From Litoditis marina (Eukaryota; Nematoda; Chromadorea; Rhabditida; Rhabditidae): a stretch of 64,000 nt of DNA. This document shows, one piece after another, positions 37,601 to 48,011 of this stretch. The stretch covers positions 434,001-498,000 of the forward strand of contig OZ038435.1 in the NCBI GenBank assembly GCA_964036275.1, given 5' to 3'. The notes below the pieces were generated by a model that was given only the letters and a program-made list of their open reading frames with translations, was not told the origin of the DNA and ran no database searches. Numbering within the stretch: the first letter of the stretch is position 1; each line of letters opens with the position of its first letter. A program made the position numbers and the translations under genes.

Positions 37601-40600
37601 CATTCCAGTCTGCTGACAGCCCGACCTCAGATCTATCTGCCGGTAGCCCATTCGGTGTTGCGTCGGCTGTCCCCATTCCTTCGAGGAGTCGACTTTGCCC
37701 TCGACTGGGTGTTGGTGGACTCTGGTCAGGCCGTGTACAGGTAGTCTATCGAATGTATTATACACTTTATTCATCTATTGAATTGAAGCAATAAGCAGTC
37801 TGTTGAATTGAAGTATTTTACATCTACATGCATGCTCGTGGACTCTGGTCAGGCTGTGTGCATGTAATCCATTGGATATATTTAACTGGTCTACGCAATT
37901 CTTGGCAACCTCCCCCCTTGATTGTCTCTTTCAACTTATGGTTACCAACCGCCGCACTATGGTTACGTGGTCTATAGTCGTGATCAAAAGAGAACAGCAT
38001 ACTGTATGTCGCAGTTGATGTTATCCGCAATGACATATAATTTATCGGAAATTGTTAGGTGGTGAAACTTTCGTTGCGCCTGGTTTGGTGACGATTTGTG
38101 TTTGCTTCGTGATATCCTAATAAAGTGTTCCATATTGAAGCGGTCAAAGAGCAAAGAAGCCATAACGTGTATCAAAATAGTTAATTTCTACTAGTGTATG
38201 TCATGTTCTCATTACAGAGCTGGAGACGTGGCCGATTCGATGTTCGTCGTGTTGAGTGGACGACTCCGATCTGTCGATAAAAAGACGGTCGTCGAGGAGT
38301 TTGGTCGTGGCGATGTACTCGGAATGGTGAGAAATGTTTAATACTAAACTTGGACATTCATTGATTCAATTATGTGTTCACGTCAATGTTAGATGCGTCT
38401 ATGTTCTTCGATTTGAATAGTACCTATCTAGCTCAATTAGCTGCATCTACTCCGGTTTGTTTCCCACAAGAAAGTCAAATTGTATTACGTACAACGGTAA
38501 AGTGTTTGCACATTTTTTGTTATTTCTCTACGTTTTATCCTAAAAGAACTTCGTATGTATTACTTACCGTGTTTCAGATGGAGGTCCTGCAAAAGAAGCC
38601 CCGTGCCACCACCGTGTTGGCAGTTCGTTTCTCGCAGCTCGCTCGAGTGCCCGAGGGATTGCTCAATTTCATCAAGTTGCAGTTTCCTCAGGTATACGAC
38701 ATTCCTTCTTTCGAGAAAAATGTCGGTTTTATAAAGCATATGGTCACACAAACAGTCGCAATATCATAGTAAGAGAAAAGTTCAGACACGTGAACGTATG
38801 TGTAGTGACTAGTGCGCGTAAGATCTGTTAGTGCGACTTTTGAGGAAAAATAACAGTTTCAGCGCACGTAAGCGCAACGAACGACATTACGCATATCCAT
38901 GCGCGTAATTTTGGGAAATATGTAGACTAACTGTCTCGGTTAGTTTCTGAATGTTCCTCAAGTACCAAGTATTTTTTCCAGGTGGGTTTCCGTCTAGTCC
39001 AGCTGTTGGGACAGTACTACAGTAGTATGAACCGTCGTGCCGCATATGTGCCGGGTACGGTGAAGGCTCTCGACGGGGGAGACCCGATGAGTCATATCAA
39101 GGTGAGGTTTCTCTCTATTCTAGTTTTCCAGTAATTTTGAAGAAGAGAATAGTTAAGTTTCAATTTTAAGAGACCCTAAGGTCCAGTTAATTTTAGTGAA
39201 ATACTGAAGCATTCCGAACGATGTTGTAAATCGGAAACGAAAAAGTTTCTGGGGAAAAGTTGGTACCCATTTTTTTTGTTTTGACGCTTTTCTTCACATG
39301 AGATGGAAAGTAAGGCTATGCATTATTGCAATTCCACCTTATTGTGATGATGTCGTGCCGATATGAGTTTCTCTCTCCAGAAATAGAGTCTGAAGCACAC
39401 GGCCGAAAAAGATTATTATATTTTATATAATATCAAATTATATATTATCATTATAGAACCTGCATACGATTGCGGTAGTGCCAGCCTCTCCTGACGTGCC
39501 TCTCGTCCCCTTCACTTGCGAGTTGTACCACGCCCTATCGGCCAACCTGCGAGTTCTCCGCCTAAGTAGCCAGAAGGTGGCCACCTATCTCGACAGCTCG
39601 GTGCTGGAAAAGTGAGTCCGCGCAGGTTTTGTTGCTTTAAAGCAGGACGAATATGTGGACCGATCCCAACGCTTCGGTCCTTTAAACTGCAATACATTTC
39701 TTAGATGCAGTTTAAAGAACCCATGGGTCGGGATTGGTCCACACAATCGTCCTACTTTAAACTTGAAAAACTTTATCAATACGTGCGTACGAGTAAACGT
39801 ACTGATTGAGTTTTCCCAATTAGTATCAGAACACCAATGAAGGTACAGTACATTAGTAGTACCGTCTAGTCAAACTGGGTTCAATCGCTGTGTGTTTTCC
39901 ATGATTGTAAAGAGTTTGCAGCCCATCGATTGATTTAGGTTTCTCACAAGCGAGGATGATACCATGTAAGTGATGTAGTGAAGTTGTATGCTTTCCTCCC
40001 TTTATAGGTTGTGGTGTTGCTATTGTTATTGTATTTGGACGCAGAGACACAGAAGATCAATTACATTATTTTGGTTAAATTTGTCTTCGGAAGGGCATGG
40101 CGTATGATGTGAATGCACTTGCGTGATCTGTGACCGTACACAGCGACCATTCGAACATTTTCTGTTGCTCATGTCGCAGTATACGCTGAGACAGCTTCCA
40201 AAAGTGCCGAATGTGTGCTTCCATACACCAGCAAATCATGGTTATGCTTTGAAATGTCGCCGTTTCTGGGCAAAATAAGGCGAATGTGCGTATTTATGCC
40301 ACATGCCAGAGTGTATATAATGGGGAGTGTTCAGGCAGGCGGATTTCCGTCTGATGCACTGGTTAAATGTGCAGGAGGACACCTATCCGCTGGTCATCTA
40401 CGAGTGTGATTACACGGCCACAAATTGGACACGAAGGTAGGTCTGTGGAGAACTTATTGCACAGTTGACACAAACGCCAGTAAGGGGTGACTATTCTTCA
40501 AAAGAGAACCCGCTTTTCGCTTCAACGACGTGCAAATAGGTGAATTTGCAAGAAAACAATAGGCGAATTTCTCCGATTCTGGCGAAGGGGAGCTTTTTTT

Positions 40601-43600
40601 TTTTGTAGTTTTTCGACTATTGGGAGAACTACCACTGGAGTATTAATTGTAACCAATTCTCGAATAAAATAAGGACCGATAAAGGAAAATGAGTAACGGA
40701 ACACGTTCTTAATGATTTTGTTGTTAAGATGCCTACGCCAGGCAGACGCGATTCTCGTTGTGGCCATGGGAAAGAAGAAACCTCAGAAACATTCACTGGT
40801 AGACAAATTTTCAGACAACTTCTTGCCAATTAGCAAATCACTTTTGTAGGGCCTTGACGGCTCGGCTCGCCTCGGCTGGATCTCAGACTACTATTTTACC
40901 TATTCGTTTCTCGACTTCAAGAGCGGACACTAAGTTTTACCCATCTTCACGGGTCCGTACTGTAACTGTAACGCAAAGGCTCACCGGGCTACAACGCCCT
41001 TCAAGAAATTCAAAAATTTAGTGATACTGATATGAACATGATATTTTTCTATCAATGAAAAAACGGACTTGTTGTTTGTTCCAGTTGCGTGAATTGCTGA
41101 GCATGAACCAGGATGGTATTCGAACCAATAAGGAGTTGATTCTGTTGTGGCCCGAGGGAACCCATGCACCATCTGGTTCGTTTTTACACACTCGATAAAT
41201 TCTTTCGATGATCAAATTTCACGGGATAATGAAACCTCAATTTTGGTTTCATAGACAAAATTATCAGTTTTCTGATAATATTTAGCCTCTATGGTGTACT
41301 ATAGCGTTCGGTGAAGGGAGAGCACAGATACTGCATTTCTCGGTCAGAACCGATGTTTTTGTAGTTTTATCGCGTCACATTTTAGTCGTAATTCGAAAAC
41401 TGTGCCGTGCCTGCAGAAATCCAGATCAAACTAGAACTCAAATAACATTCCCTGTATGCGTGAAATAAACCGTCAAAGAATAAGTGCTCAAACGATTCCC
41501 TGCCAGTTAGCGAGTAACTTTTGTAGCGTCCTCGATGAGAGAGTGTGCAGGTCAGAGAGACGCAGTTGTCTGGGCCTTGTTGATCCCCCATTCTATCTCG
41601 CTTTTGTAGTTTGCGCAGAAAATTGGCTACTCGTTTTGAGTGTTTGTAATCATCTATCTCTGCTTTAGGCACCTACGAATGGTTGAAGAACAGCTACTTC
41701 TCCGGTCATCATCACATCCGCGCCCCGAAGAGAATGTTCAAATGGATGCGGAAGGGAAGAAAGATGTCAAGGGACTCACCAGCGCCGGTAAGTGATTTCA
41801 GAATAGAATAGAATATTTATTGAACCAAAGATTCAAATGGAGTATTGATACAGAAAAGACGGCGAGAGAACTTAGAAAGTACCCAATTTTCAGGTTTTCC
41901 GGTTTGTATTTGCTGAAAACTACATCGCCCCATATCCACTGTTGATATGGGTGCTAATTTTATAGAATAATGCCTCAGGTGGCGGTCGAACGCTCGACAT
42001 AAACTCAGATATACAGTATACTGGGTCTTGAATTACCACATGTTGATCCAAGACATTATTGAAGGTTCCCGAGACGGAGATCATTGATTACTACGAGAAG
42101 AACGTGTTTTGGACGCTGGATCGTCGGTCCGATTTTGCGCGGCTGGCGCGAATTTTGACCGGAAATGCAGTTGGATTGGTGCTCGGTGGAGGCGGAGCGA
42201 GGTTGGTTTTTTCAAAGTTTCTGAATTTCGTTCTTAGTTGCCTTCAAACGAGCGTATTTCAATTGTCAATATCTTCCAAAGCAAAGTTGAAACAAGTATG
42301 AGTTGAACCAACTTCAATGAATATCAAATGTGGTCCTTTTTGTAAATAAGCAATTCGGGAGTTAGTTATCTGAGGTAACATTGTCCAAAGAACTCACTTA
42401 CATTAGTACTTGTATTTATTCTAATCATGAAATTGTACTTTCAGAGGCGCTGCCCACGTGGGTGTTCTGCGTGCCCTCCGTGAGAAGGGTATTCCGGTTG
42501 ATATTGTGGGTGGCACCTCGATCGGGTCGCTCATTGGAGGATTGTACGCAGAGACGCCGGATGAGAGGGTCGAGGAGAGGGCAAAGAGCTGGTTCGATGT
42601 GGGTTGGACTCAATTTGGGGATTTGAGCAGACATTCTACTAATCTGATATCCTTCGCTTGGTTCTCCGGTCTGGCGAACTTACGGGTGGATATAGAATGG
42701 TGATGGTGGCAATAGAGGATAAGTTGAGAGCGCAAAAATTCAAACATTGATGGTCGATCTAGGCCTTGGATATGATTTTTCTAGGCTCGATCAATATTCA
42801 TGTTTAGCACAGTCATATGATTTTAAACTGAACATACGATAGTTTGATATCTGGAGTTTTTCAGTCTTAGTTATTTATGTTCGTATATTGATATGATTTC
42901 GTTGCAGGTATACAACAGTAAAGTTGTCAGAATAGTCAAAAAAATCGGAAAACGGACTATTTTTTGCCGAAAAGAAGAAAATAGGTCTACTTTTGATGAA
43001 AAATCATAAATTTCTGCGCGATAACATCTGAAAGCGGACTACTCTTTGTCACTTAGTTACCTTGCTGGTGTTTGGTTGCAGGGAATGACGTCTCTCTGGA
43101 GGAAACTGTTAGATCTGACCTACGCCCATTCGGCTATGTTCACCGGCGCCCAGTTCAACAAGACAATTCAAGAACTGTTCGGCGATCAGGAAATTGAGAA
43201 CCTCTGGATTCCCTACTTTTGTATCTCCACGGATATCACGTTAGTTACTGAGTGTTTGTTTTTACGACTACTCGAAGTATCTCATCTTCGCCAAAAATAT
43301 GAATATGAAAGTGTAGATATACAAAAGTATACACAGTAATGGTTGGCAATTTTCATGAGAACATAGCAAGTCAAAAAAGTCGTACCAAGTGCAAACTACA
43401 AAAGTATGTTTTATTCATCGATTGTTCATCAAGTTCAACATTTCGAGTTCATATGTTCTGAAGAGAATCGAAATTTCTTCATCGAGTTTAACAACCCTAT
43501 GTGAGGAGGGTTGTTAAATTCGAACTTTTATGACTACTCGAGGTATCTCATCTTCTCATCCCCGTGGTTTGCAGAACTTCTGAGATGCGTGTCCACCGTT

Positions 43601-46600
43601 CGGGCCCTCTCTGGGCCTACTGTCGCGCCTCCATGTCGCTGGCCGGCTACCTGCCCCCGTTGTGTGATCCGCAGGACGGACATCTTCTGCTAGATGGAGG
43701 CTACGTCAACAATCTACCGGCTGATGTCATGAGGTATAAGAAGTGACCGAATCGTATCTAGAAACACGATTTTTGAAGCTACAAACACAGCTGAATGTAC
43801 ATACACTGTTTCTGCTTTGGGAAGAGTGTACAGTGCCCTACATACTTGGCTGCGGCTGCGGGCGGCTGCGGGCGTCTGCGGCGCGGGTAAACTAGTGGTT
43901 TGCCCGCAGACGCCCGCAAACGCCCGCAGACGCCCGCAAACGCGTTCCAATGGAAGTATGTACGCGCGTCTGCGGCTGGCTGCGGCGCGGTTGTCCCTCT
44001 CTTTGAATTACAAATAAAAAACATCAAACTTATTGTCCAAATCATGGTTTTTCTTCCACTTATTAAAAGTATTTGTCTTTTATCAAATAAATGCTAATAA
44101 TTCTTTGAATACTCTTCGAATAGCAAATAGATTACTGCTTTTCGAATCAGCCCCTTTTTGAGCGCTTTCTAAACTTAATTCTTATTTTTTTTGTTATTCT
44201 GAACAGTTTTTTTCAGATACAATCCAAAAGAAAAGGGGCTATTCACTTTGACTGAAACGGATTTAAAAAAACTGATAATCGGGTGCAGTGAACATTGCGT
44301 AAAATACAAACATATATTTAAATTAACTGTAATAAAGTTACTTGATCGGTTTAATAATGATTTTTAGAGCATTAGTGATGTTATGTCATGAATGATCAAT
44401 CCAGACGCAGAGAGCCGCTGCGGCAATATTGAATTGAATCATTATTGCCGCAACTGCTTTTGCGGCTGTCTGCGGCCCCGCCCGCAGACGCCCGCAGACG
44501 CCCGCAGCCGCCCGCAGCCGCTTTTGCCCGCCGAAGTATGAATGCGCGGCAAAACGCCGGGAGCCGCCACCAGCCGCACATTTGATCAATAATCAGGGGC
44601 GCCATACTTATATCATATGCCGCCCGCAGACGCCCGCAGCCGCAGCCAAGTATGTAGGGCACTTACGAGTCTCAACAATTTTCTATCTGGTACACAATGT
44701 TGTTTTCTAAGCAATGCGTGTTTTGAAGTGATAATGTAGATTTTCATTCACAAGTGTCATATAAACAACGAAAAAACGTGAACATATATGTAGAATCCCG
44801 AATGGGTAAGACGATCAAACTACCTACAAGTTGAGATCAAACTACCTACAAGTTGAGATCAAACTACCTACAAGTTGAGATCAAACTACCTACAAGTTGA
44901 GATCAAACTACCTACAAGTTGAGATCAAACTACCTACAAGTTGAGATCAAACTACCTACAAGTTGAGATCAAACTACCTACAAGTTGAGATCAAACTACC
45001 TACAAGTTGAATGGGTTTACTCTTGATACAAAACGAACAGGGGATAATGTGTCAATAACGAGAAATCAATATAGTAGGTATGGGAAATGATTATTTTTCT
45101 GCTCTGTATGTGTCTACTTTGGTCATTAGGTCATGACAGCCTCTTCGCTTTTGTTGACAACTGCATTAGTTACAACCAGTCTATAGCTGGTATTTCACAA
45201 TTTTCTGTATCACAATGGAATGGAATGATTTTTTATATGAAAATGAGTTCAGTAAAAACATCCTTGAATTATCCGAATCAAAATAATTATTTTCATTACT
45301 ATTTCAGATCGATGGGTGCAAAGTGTGTGATTGCTGTCGACGTGGGTTCAGTGGAGGAGACGAATCTGTTCAATTATGGAGATTCTCTAAGTGGTTTGTT
45401 TTCTTTTTTTGTGTGTTCTCTTCACTTTTCACGATAGGGTGTTGCAGAATGAAGCAAACTTTACGTTTTTCCTATGTACCTGTGAATAACTAATTTGAGA
45501 ATTGTACTTCGGATGTTATGGCTATTTATCAGAAAACAACGCTAGAATTTGTTTTATAGTTGACCGGGAAATATATTAGTGTTTTAGGAATGTGGGTTCT
45601 TCTACAGCGTTTCAACCCGTGGGCTCAACCTGTTCGCATTTTGAACATGGAGGAAATTCAGGTAAATAGTGAAGTTCTTGCCAATAATCGAGAGATGAAC
45701 GGGCACAGATGTATAGTAAATCCTCAGTGCATGTGTGAGACCAGTCAGGGTACCACTAACCTCAGTGGGAAATAAGGTTTTCAATAATGAAGAAAACTAA
45801 TGTTAAAAATGGGTTGGTTGAGAATCCCGATTTTAAAAGAAAACGGGTAATTCACAGTATCACCCCACAAAATCGCCCCATATTTCTGTCAACGCAATAA
45901 CTCTATTCGAAGATATCCGGAATTTTCAGATACATTATCCTGAGGCATTCTTTGTAAAAAGTATAGACAGCACTTCAACAATTGATGTGATTCGATATTT
46001 CAGAGTCGTTTGGCGTACGTGTCCTGTGTGCGACAGCTGGAGACCGTGAAGAAAGCCCCCTATTGCCACTACATGCGCCCGGCTATCGACCCCTACAAGA
46101 CACTCGATTTTGGAAAGTTTTCCCTCATTATGGTGAGTTTCGTGAAAGAAGATCAAATGGGGGCATAGGCCAGTAGGGTCCGACTATTTGTCAAAAAATA
46201 GTTCGTTTTCAGATTTAAATGATTAATGATTTTGCCAAAAAACCAGACGAGTTTTCTCATTTTCGCCGAAAAAGTAGCCTATTTTTCTGACAAGTAAATG
46301 GAAGTATGAATGGGGGGAGGGTGTGAATATAACCACAGTCTTCTGCCCTACTTAAGTGCATACTAAATCTACGGAATGTATAGAGGATACATCTCTACTC
46401 TTAAACCGAAGTCTCAACGTACTACTATTACTTTTGTTTATACCACGAGTTCTATTCTCCTTGTTTGAGCTACACGTTCTCTATGTTTAGTCGGTCGGTT
46501 ATGACCATGGCATGGAGAAAGTGGCCGAATTGATGCGATCCTCCACTGTGCGGGCCACCCTATTCGGAGAGACCAAGGAGAGTGGCGCATTGAAGAGACA

Positions 46601-47736
46601 GCTCAGCCGACGGGACAAGGTATAGTCTCCATTTCTCCGACAAAGACAGGAAAGCCCTGATTCTATTGAACATTGCGAGGCGTGCGGTCGTTGATTATTA
46701 GCCAGCAGATAAGAGAACTAAAAAGATCAAAGATGCACAGACAGCCCACCAAACGTCACTCAATGGAGCCTTTCTGATCAGTAGTCATGGCTTTTGTGGA
46801 TACGGCCACTGGTCGTTCAATCATAAAATTCCGAAGACTGACTCCTATACTGCGTGTCTTCGGGTTACGTTATGTTTATTTTCGCCCGTGATTGAACCAT
46901 ACTGGGGTTCTGGAGCTCTAGACTTCTAAAGCTTTGTTCTTATAGACTCTTGGTACCAGACTGAGAATCTTGAGGTCTGTACCCCCACTAATAAATAGGA
47001 CCCATGATCCTTCTTTGTACGGAAATCCCTAATATTTTGACTAATTTCAACAAAATAGTGGATTTTTTTATATATTGAGCATGTACCGGTACCAATCAGT
47101 CTCACAATGTCTACCCGCGTCCCCTCGTCAAAACTAGGCCAAGTTAGTGTATATTTGTTCTCCAGGCTGCCAACATGGAGCGTACGACGTCGTTCACCGA
47201 CCTGGCGGCTGCCATGTCGAAGGTGCCCGCCATTCGCCCGATCCTGCGCCATTCCATGTCCGCCATCGAACCGCACGACGTGGACGAACTGTTCGACGAT
47301 CTCATGTTTCTTGATCGTGAGTTGGCTACTTTTCTGAAATCAAAGTTAGTATCATGGAATAGAATCCAAAGAACAACACCGAATAGTAGAACTCATAAAC
47401 GCACGAAGGTTATCAGCAAAAATAAGAGATTAACCAACAGATATAATCAATCGATGCGAAGAAACTATTCTCTTTTTTCCCCTATAATTCTCCAATCTCA
47501 TATAGTTGGAGTGCTACATCTACCAATGTGGGAAGTCACTGGTTGAACCGAATAGATTATCTATATTGTAAATTACTGTTGAACGTTGCCAATCTATCGC
47601 TGGAATTGTCGTAATTGAGAGTGAATAATTTGCAGATGCTGATGCGGACAGCGAGCTGTCGCAGTCTGACTGCAACGACATGTCTGAGGAGGACAGCGAA
47701 CCGTCCACACGCGGAACTACACCGAGACCTTTATAA
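28601..47736 (+). CDS. PNPLA6/7: Neuropathy target esterase / PNPLA6-7-type lysophospholipase, 34 exons, complete
   Basis: 1283 aa (human NTE 1366 by recall). Exons: 28601-28663, 31375-31510, 32225-32361, 32690-32820, 33053-33131, 33354-33433, 33646-33793, 34201-34287, 34584-34645, 35118-35265, 35611-35734, 36124-36215, 36319-36420, 36915-36979, 37233-37340, 37609-37740, 38218-38326, 38578-38691, 38982-39101, 39457-39611, 40335-40436, 40729-40798, 41085-41175, 41669-41787, 42065-42201, 42445-42598, 43082-43239, 43575-43733, 45308-45393, 45588-45661, 46004-46132, 46491-46619, 47166-47316, 47636-47736. Every junction is phase-consistent. A TAG lies in frame just before the ATG. Known role: serine esterase of the ER/lipid-droplet surface that hydrolyses (lyso)phosphatidylcholine. 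Exon 25 could start at 42052 instead, adding four codons. Confidence 0.95.
28699..28868 (+). mobile_element. hAT-like MITE family C, copy with 8-bp target duplication
   Basis: 170 bp with inverted ends CATACACCAGTAA and TTACTGGTGTATG. Flanked by TCTATAGT at 28691-28698 and 28869-28876, an exact 8-bp duplication typical of hAT transposition. No transposase, so non-autonomous. Confidence 0.85.
29111..29129 (+). repeat. GTA-loop palindrome at the left of the complex repeat
   Basis: An 8-bp stem GAGCTCGC / GCGAGCTC around the triloop GTA. Confidence 0.7.
29210..29580 (+). repeat. Direct repeats with CACGCGACGCG clusters
   Basis: Clusters of GCACGCGACGCG occur at about 29218, 29393-29420 and 29545-29572, two of them preceded by ATGACCCCCCACC, so the region appears to be repeats of roughly 150-170 bp. 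Confidence 0.55.
29622..29870 (+). repeat. Degenerate tandem repeat, about 88-bp unit, three copies
   Basis: Each unit carries GGGATCACGAATAT, GACATGNCGTTAAAGG, AGAGGTCAAAGGTCAAAA and AATGGCTGAAAC(T)GTTGGG. Confidence 0.65.
29940..30435 (+). repeat. GC-rich tandem hairpin array (GCGNAGC cores)
   Basis: Four units of about 67 bp (30027-30295), each with GGCCGCGCAGCGATGCCCG and then GGGCCGCGAAGCGGCC, flanked by single hairpins GGCCGCGCAGCGGCC (29957, 30001, 30311). It ends in three units at 30350-30430 carrying GCGACGCGCAGCGGCG with AATCGATAATCG. All hairpins share the heptamer GCGCAGC or GCGAAGC. Confidence 0.75.
30545..31285 (+). mobile_element. Possible non-autonomous Helitron-like element
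   Basis: CTAG at 30541-30544 abuts TCTACTAATATAGACGGGC, a start resembling Helitron 5' ends. Near 31245-31275 a GC hairpin GGCGGCTAAAGCCGCC is followed by CTCCCTTGCTATATA. The 3' terminus is CTAT rather than canonical CTRR. The interior has a degenerate repeat at 30722-30925. Confidence 0.35.
30722..30925 (+). repeat. Degenerate repeat of about 33 bp, built on GCGCTCTAAGTTA
   Basis: Six units with GCGCTCT, GCGTTCT, GCGCTGT or GCGCTAG followed by ATGTTANNGAGAA, giving a regular spacing of about 31-34 bp in the right part. Confidence 0.5.
32890..32990 (+). mobile_element. MITE family B, diverged copy in PNPLA6/7 intron 4
   Basis: Ends in AATCAAACTATCAAGC and GATCACACC, matching the family right end; the left arm is degraded. 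Confidence 0.4.
33160..33200 (-). repeat. Retroposon-like 3' tail in PNPLA6/7 intron 5
   Basis: Minus strand reads GAGTCAATAAACTATTATA then an ATT-rich run, following the AATAAA-plus-short-repeat pattern. Confidence 0.35.
33354..35265 (+). other. PNPLA6/7: PNPLA6/7 first cyclic-nucleotide-binding-like domain (exons 6-10)
   Basis: About residues 183-345. Visible landmarks are [19 protein letters not shown] (matching the family GDYVFRPGQPDASIYVV region), [16 protein letters not shown], and the helix [20 protein letters not shown] leading to [10 protein letters not shown]. These domains in NTE lack proven nucleotide binding. Confidence 0.9.
34886..35117 (+). pseudogene. Decayed tandem copy of the intron 9 end and exon 10 start of PNPLA6/7
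   Basis: A block of about 138 bp is present twice. The first copy has an acceptor at 34972-34973 followed by GTTTTCGAAAAGAGTTTCCG; the second is the real one at 35116-35117. The first lacks one base relative to the real exon and reaches a TAG, so it cannot encode exon 10. Confidence 0.7.
35249..35420 (+). repeat. Duplicated 3' end of PNPLA6/7 exon 10 with its donor
   Basis: The block CTCGGAGCTCATGAAAACTG followed by GTGAG recurs about 60 bp downstream as CTCGGAGCTCAGGAAAACTG followed by GTGATA, with similar T-rich flanks. A third fragment CTCCGAGCTCTGAG lies near 35398. Confidence 0.6.
36124..39101 (+). other. PNPLA6/7: PNPLA6/7 second and third cyclic-nucleotide-binding-like domains (exons 12-19)
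   Basis: The second (about residues 405-530) shows [32 protein letters not shown] and TAVISKQDF. The third (about 540-665) shows [61 protein letters not shown] and [11 protein letters not shown]. Order and spacing follow human NTE. Confidence 0.9.
37835..37880 (+). pseudogene. Decayed copy of the 3' end of PNPLA6/7 exon 16
   Basis: CTCGTGGACTCTGGTCAGGC at 37836 repeats the end of exon 16 (37710-37740) almost exactly, about 125 bp into the intron. It reads [10 protein letters not shown] then TAA. Confidence 0.65.
39644..39753 (+). mobile_element. MITE family D copy in PNPLA6/7 intron 20
   Basis: AGGACGAATATGTGGACCGA on the left and GGTCCACACAATCGTCCT on the right, matching the copy at 10066. 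Confidence 0.6.
40545..40660 (+). mobile_element. MITE family C, diverged copy in PNPLA6/7 intron 21
   Basis: Right half matches the family (GACTATTGGGAGAACTACC then ACTGGAGTATT); left end is lost. Confidence 0.4.
41350..41437 (+). mobile_element. MITE family B copy in PNPLA6/7 intron 23
   Basis: TTTTTGTAGTTTTATCGCG on the left and CCAGATCAAACTAGAAC on the right. Confidence 0.45.
41800..41850 (-). repeat. Retroposon-like 3' tail in PNPLA6/7 intron 24
   Basis: Minus strand reads GGTTCAATAAATATTC then (TATTC)n next to the splice donor of exon 24. Confidence 0.45.
42909..43074 (+). mobile_element. hAT-like MITE family C inserted at the exon 27 splice acceptor
   Basis: 166 bp with ends TATACAACAGTAAAGTTG and CTTGCTGGTGTTTG, aligning at both termini with the copy at 28699. 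Flanked by GTTGCAGG at 42901-42908 and 43075-43082, an exact 8-bp duplication that contains the AG acceptor and the first base of exon 27. Confidence 0.85.
43832..44663 (+). mobile_element. 832-bp terminal-inverted-repeat transposon with CCCGCAGACG-rich ends
   Basis: Starts AGTGCCCTACATACTTGGCT and ends with the exact complement. Inner parts of both ends are runs of GCGGGCG / CGCCCGC units. Flanked by TAC at 43829-43831 and 44664-44666, a 3-bp duplication as seen in PIF/Harbinger-type elements, although their usual target is TWA. No transposase frame, so non-autonomous. It lies in PNPLA6/7 intron 28. Confidence 0.75.
44813..45010 (+). repeat. Perfect 22-bp tandem repeat, nine copies
   Basis: Unit GATCAAACTAC plus CTACAAGTTGA; 198 bp = 9 x 22 with no mismatch. 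The first half of the unit equals the inner terminus of MITE family B. Confidence 0.95.
46166..46310 (+). mobile_element. MITE family C copy in PNPLA6/7 intron 31
   Basis: Begins CATAGGCCAGTAGGGTCCGAC and continues with GTTCGTTTTCAGATTTAAA and CGCCGAAAAAGTAG; the right end is missing. Confidence 0.5.
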
Positions 47737-47899
47737 TGATATCACGTATCGACCGTTGATAGTACACCGTTGTATTCACAACTCCCACTAGTAGTTCCCG
47801 TTCATACAGGTGTAATGATGGTTGCACCTAAGTATGGTAATAATTTCACGTAACACGTTTCCTACAACAGTATCATAGGGTTTGCTCTTTCCAAGGCAG

Positions 47900-48011
47900 C
47901 CCTATATATCCCGTTGCGTGTAGTTTGATCTTGGCGCTTTTCGGTTGTGCTTCGTGAATTATGGCGTGCATCAAGATCAAACTACAAAGAGGAGTTGATC
48001 ACACCCTATAC
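47900..48011 (+). mobile_element. MITE family B, full-length copy 3' of PNPLA6/7
   Basis: Begins CCTATATATCCCG, contains GTAGTTTGATC and AGATCAAACTACAAAG, and ends GATCACACCCTATA. Confidence 0.55.

Larger units (their letters stand above)
42065..46132 (+). other. PNPLA6/7: PNPLA6/7 patatin-like catalytic domain (exons 25-31)
   Basis: Oxyanion-hole motif [15 protein letters not shown] is at about residues 895-910 and spans the exon 25/26 junction. The nucleophile motif [15 protein letters not shown] puts Ser at about 929. The catalytic Asp is in [15 protein letters not shown] at about 1047. The 118-residue Ser-Asp spacing matches the family. The dyad is intact, so the enzyme is predicted active. 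Conserved flanks include [17 protein letters not shown] and [12 protein letters not shown]. Confidence 0.95.

Noticed and set aside
40850..40985. GC-richer stretch resembling structural RNA
   Set aside because: No match to rRNA or other RNA motifs that I can recognise; it is intronic.
44813..45010. CRISPR-like direct repeats
   Set aside because: The 22-bp units are contiguous with no spacers, in an animal intron; it is a minisatellite.
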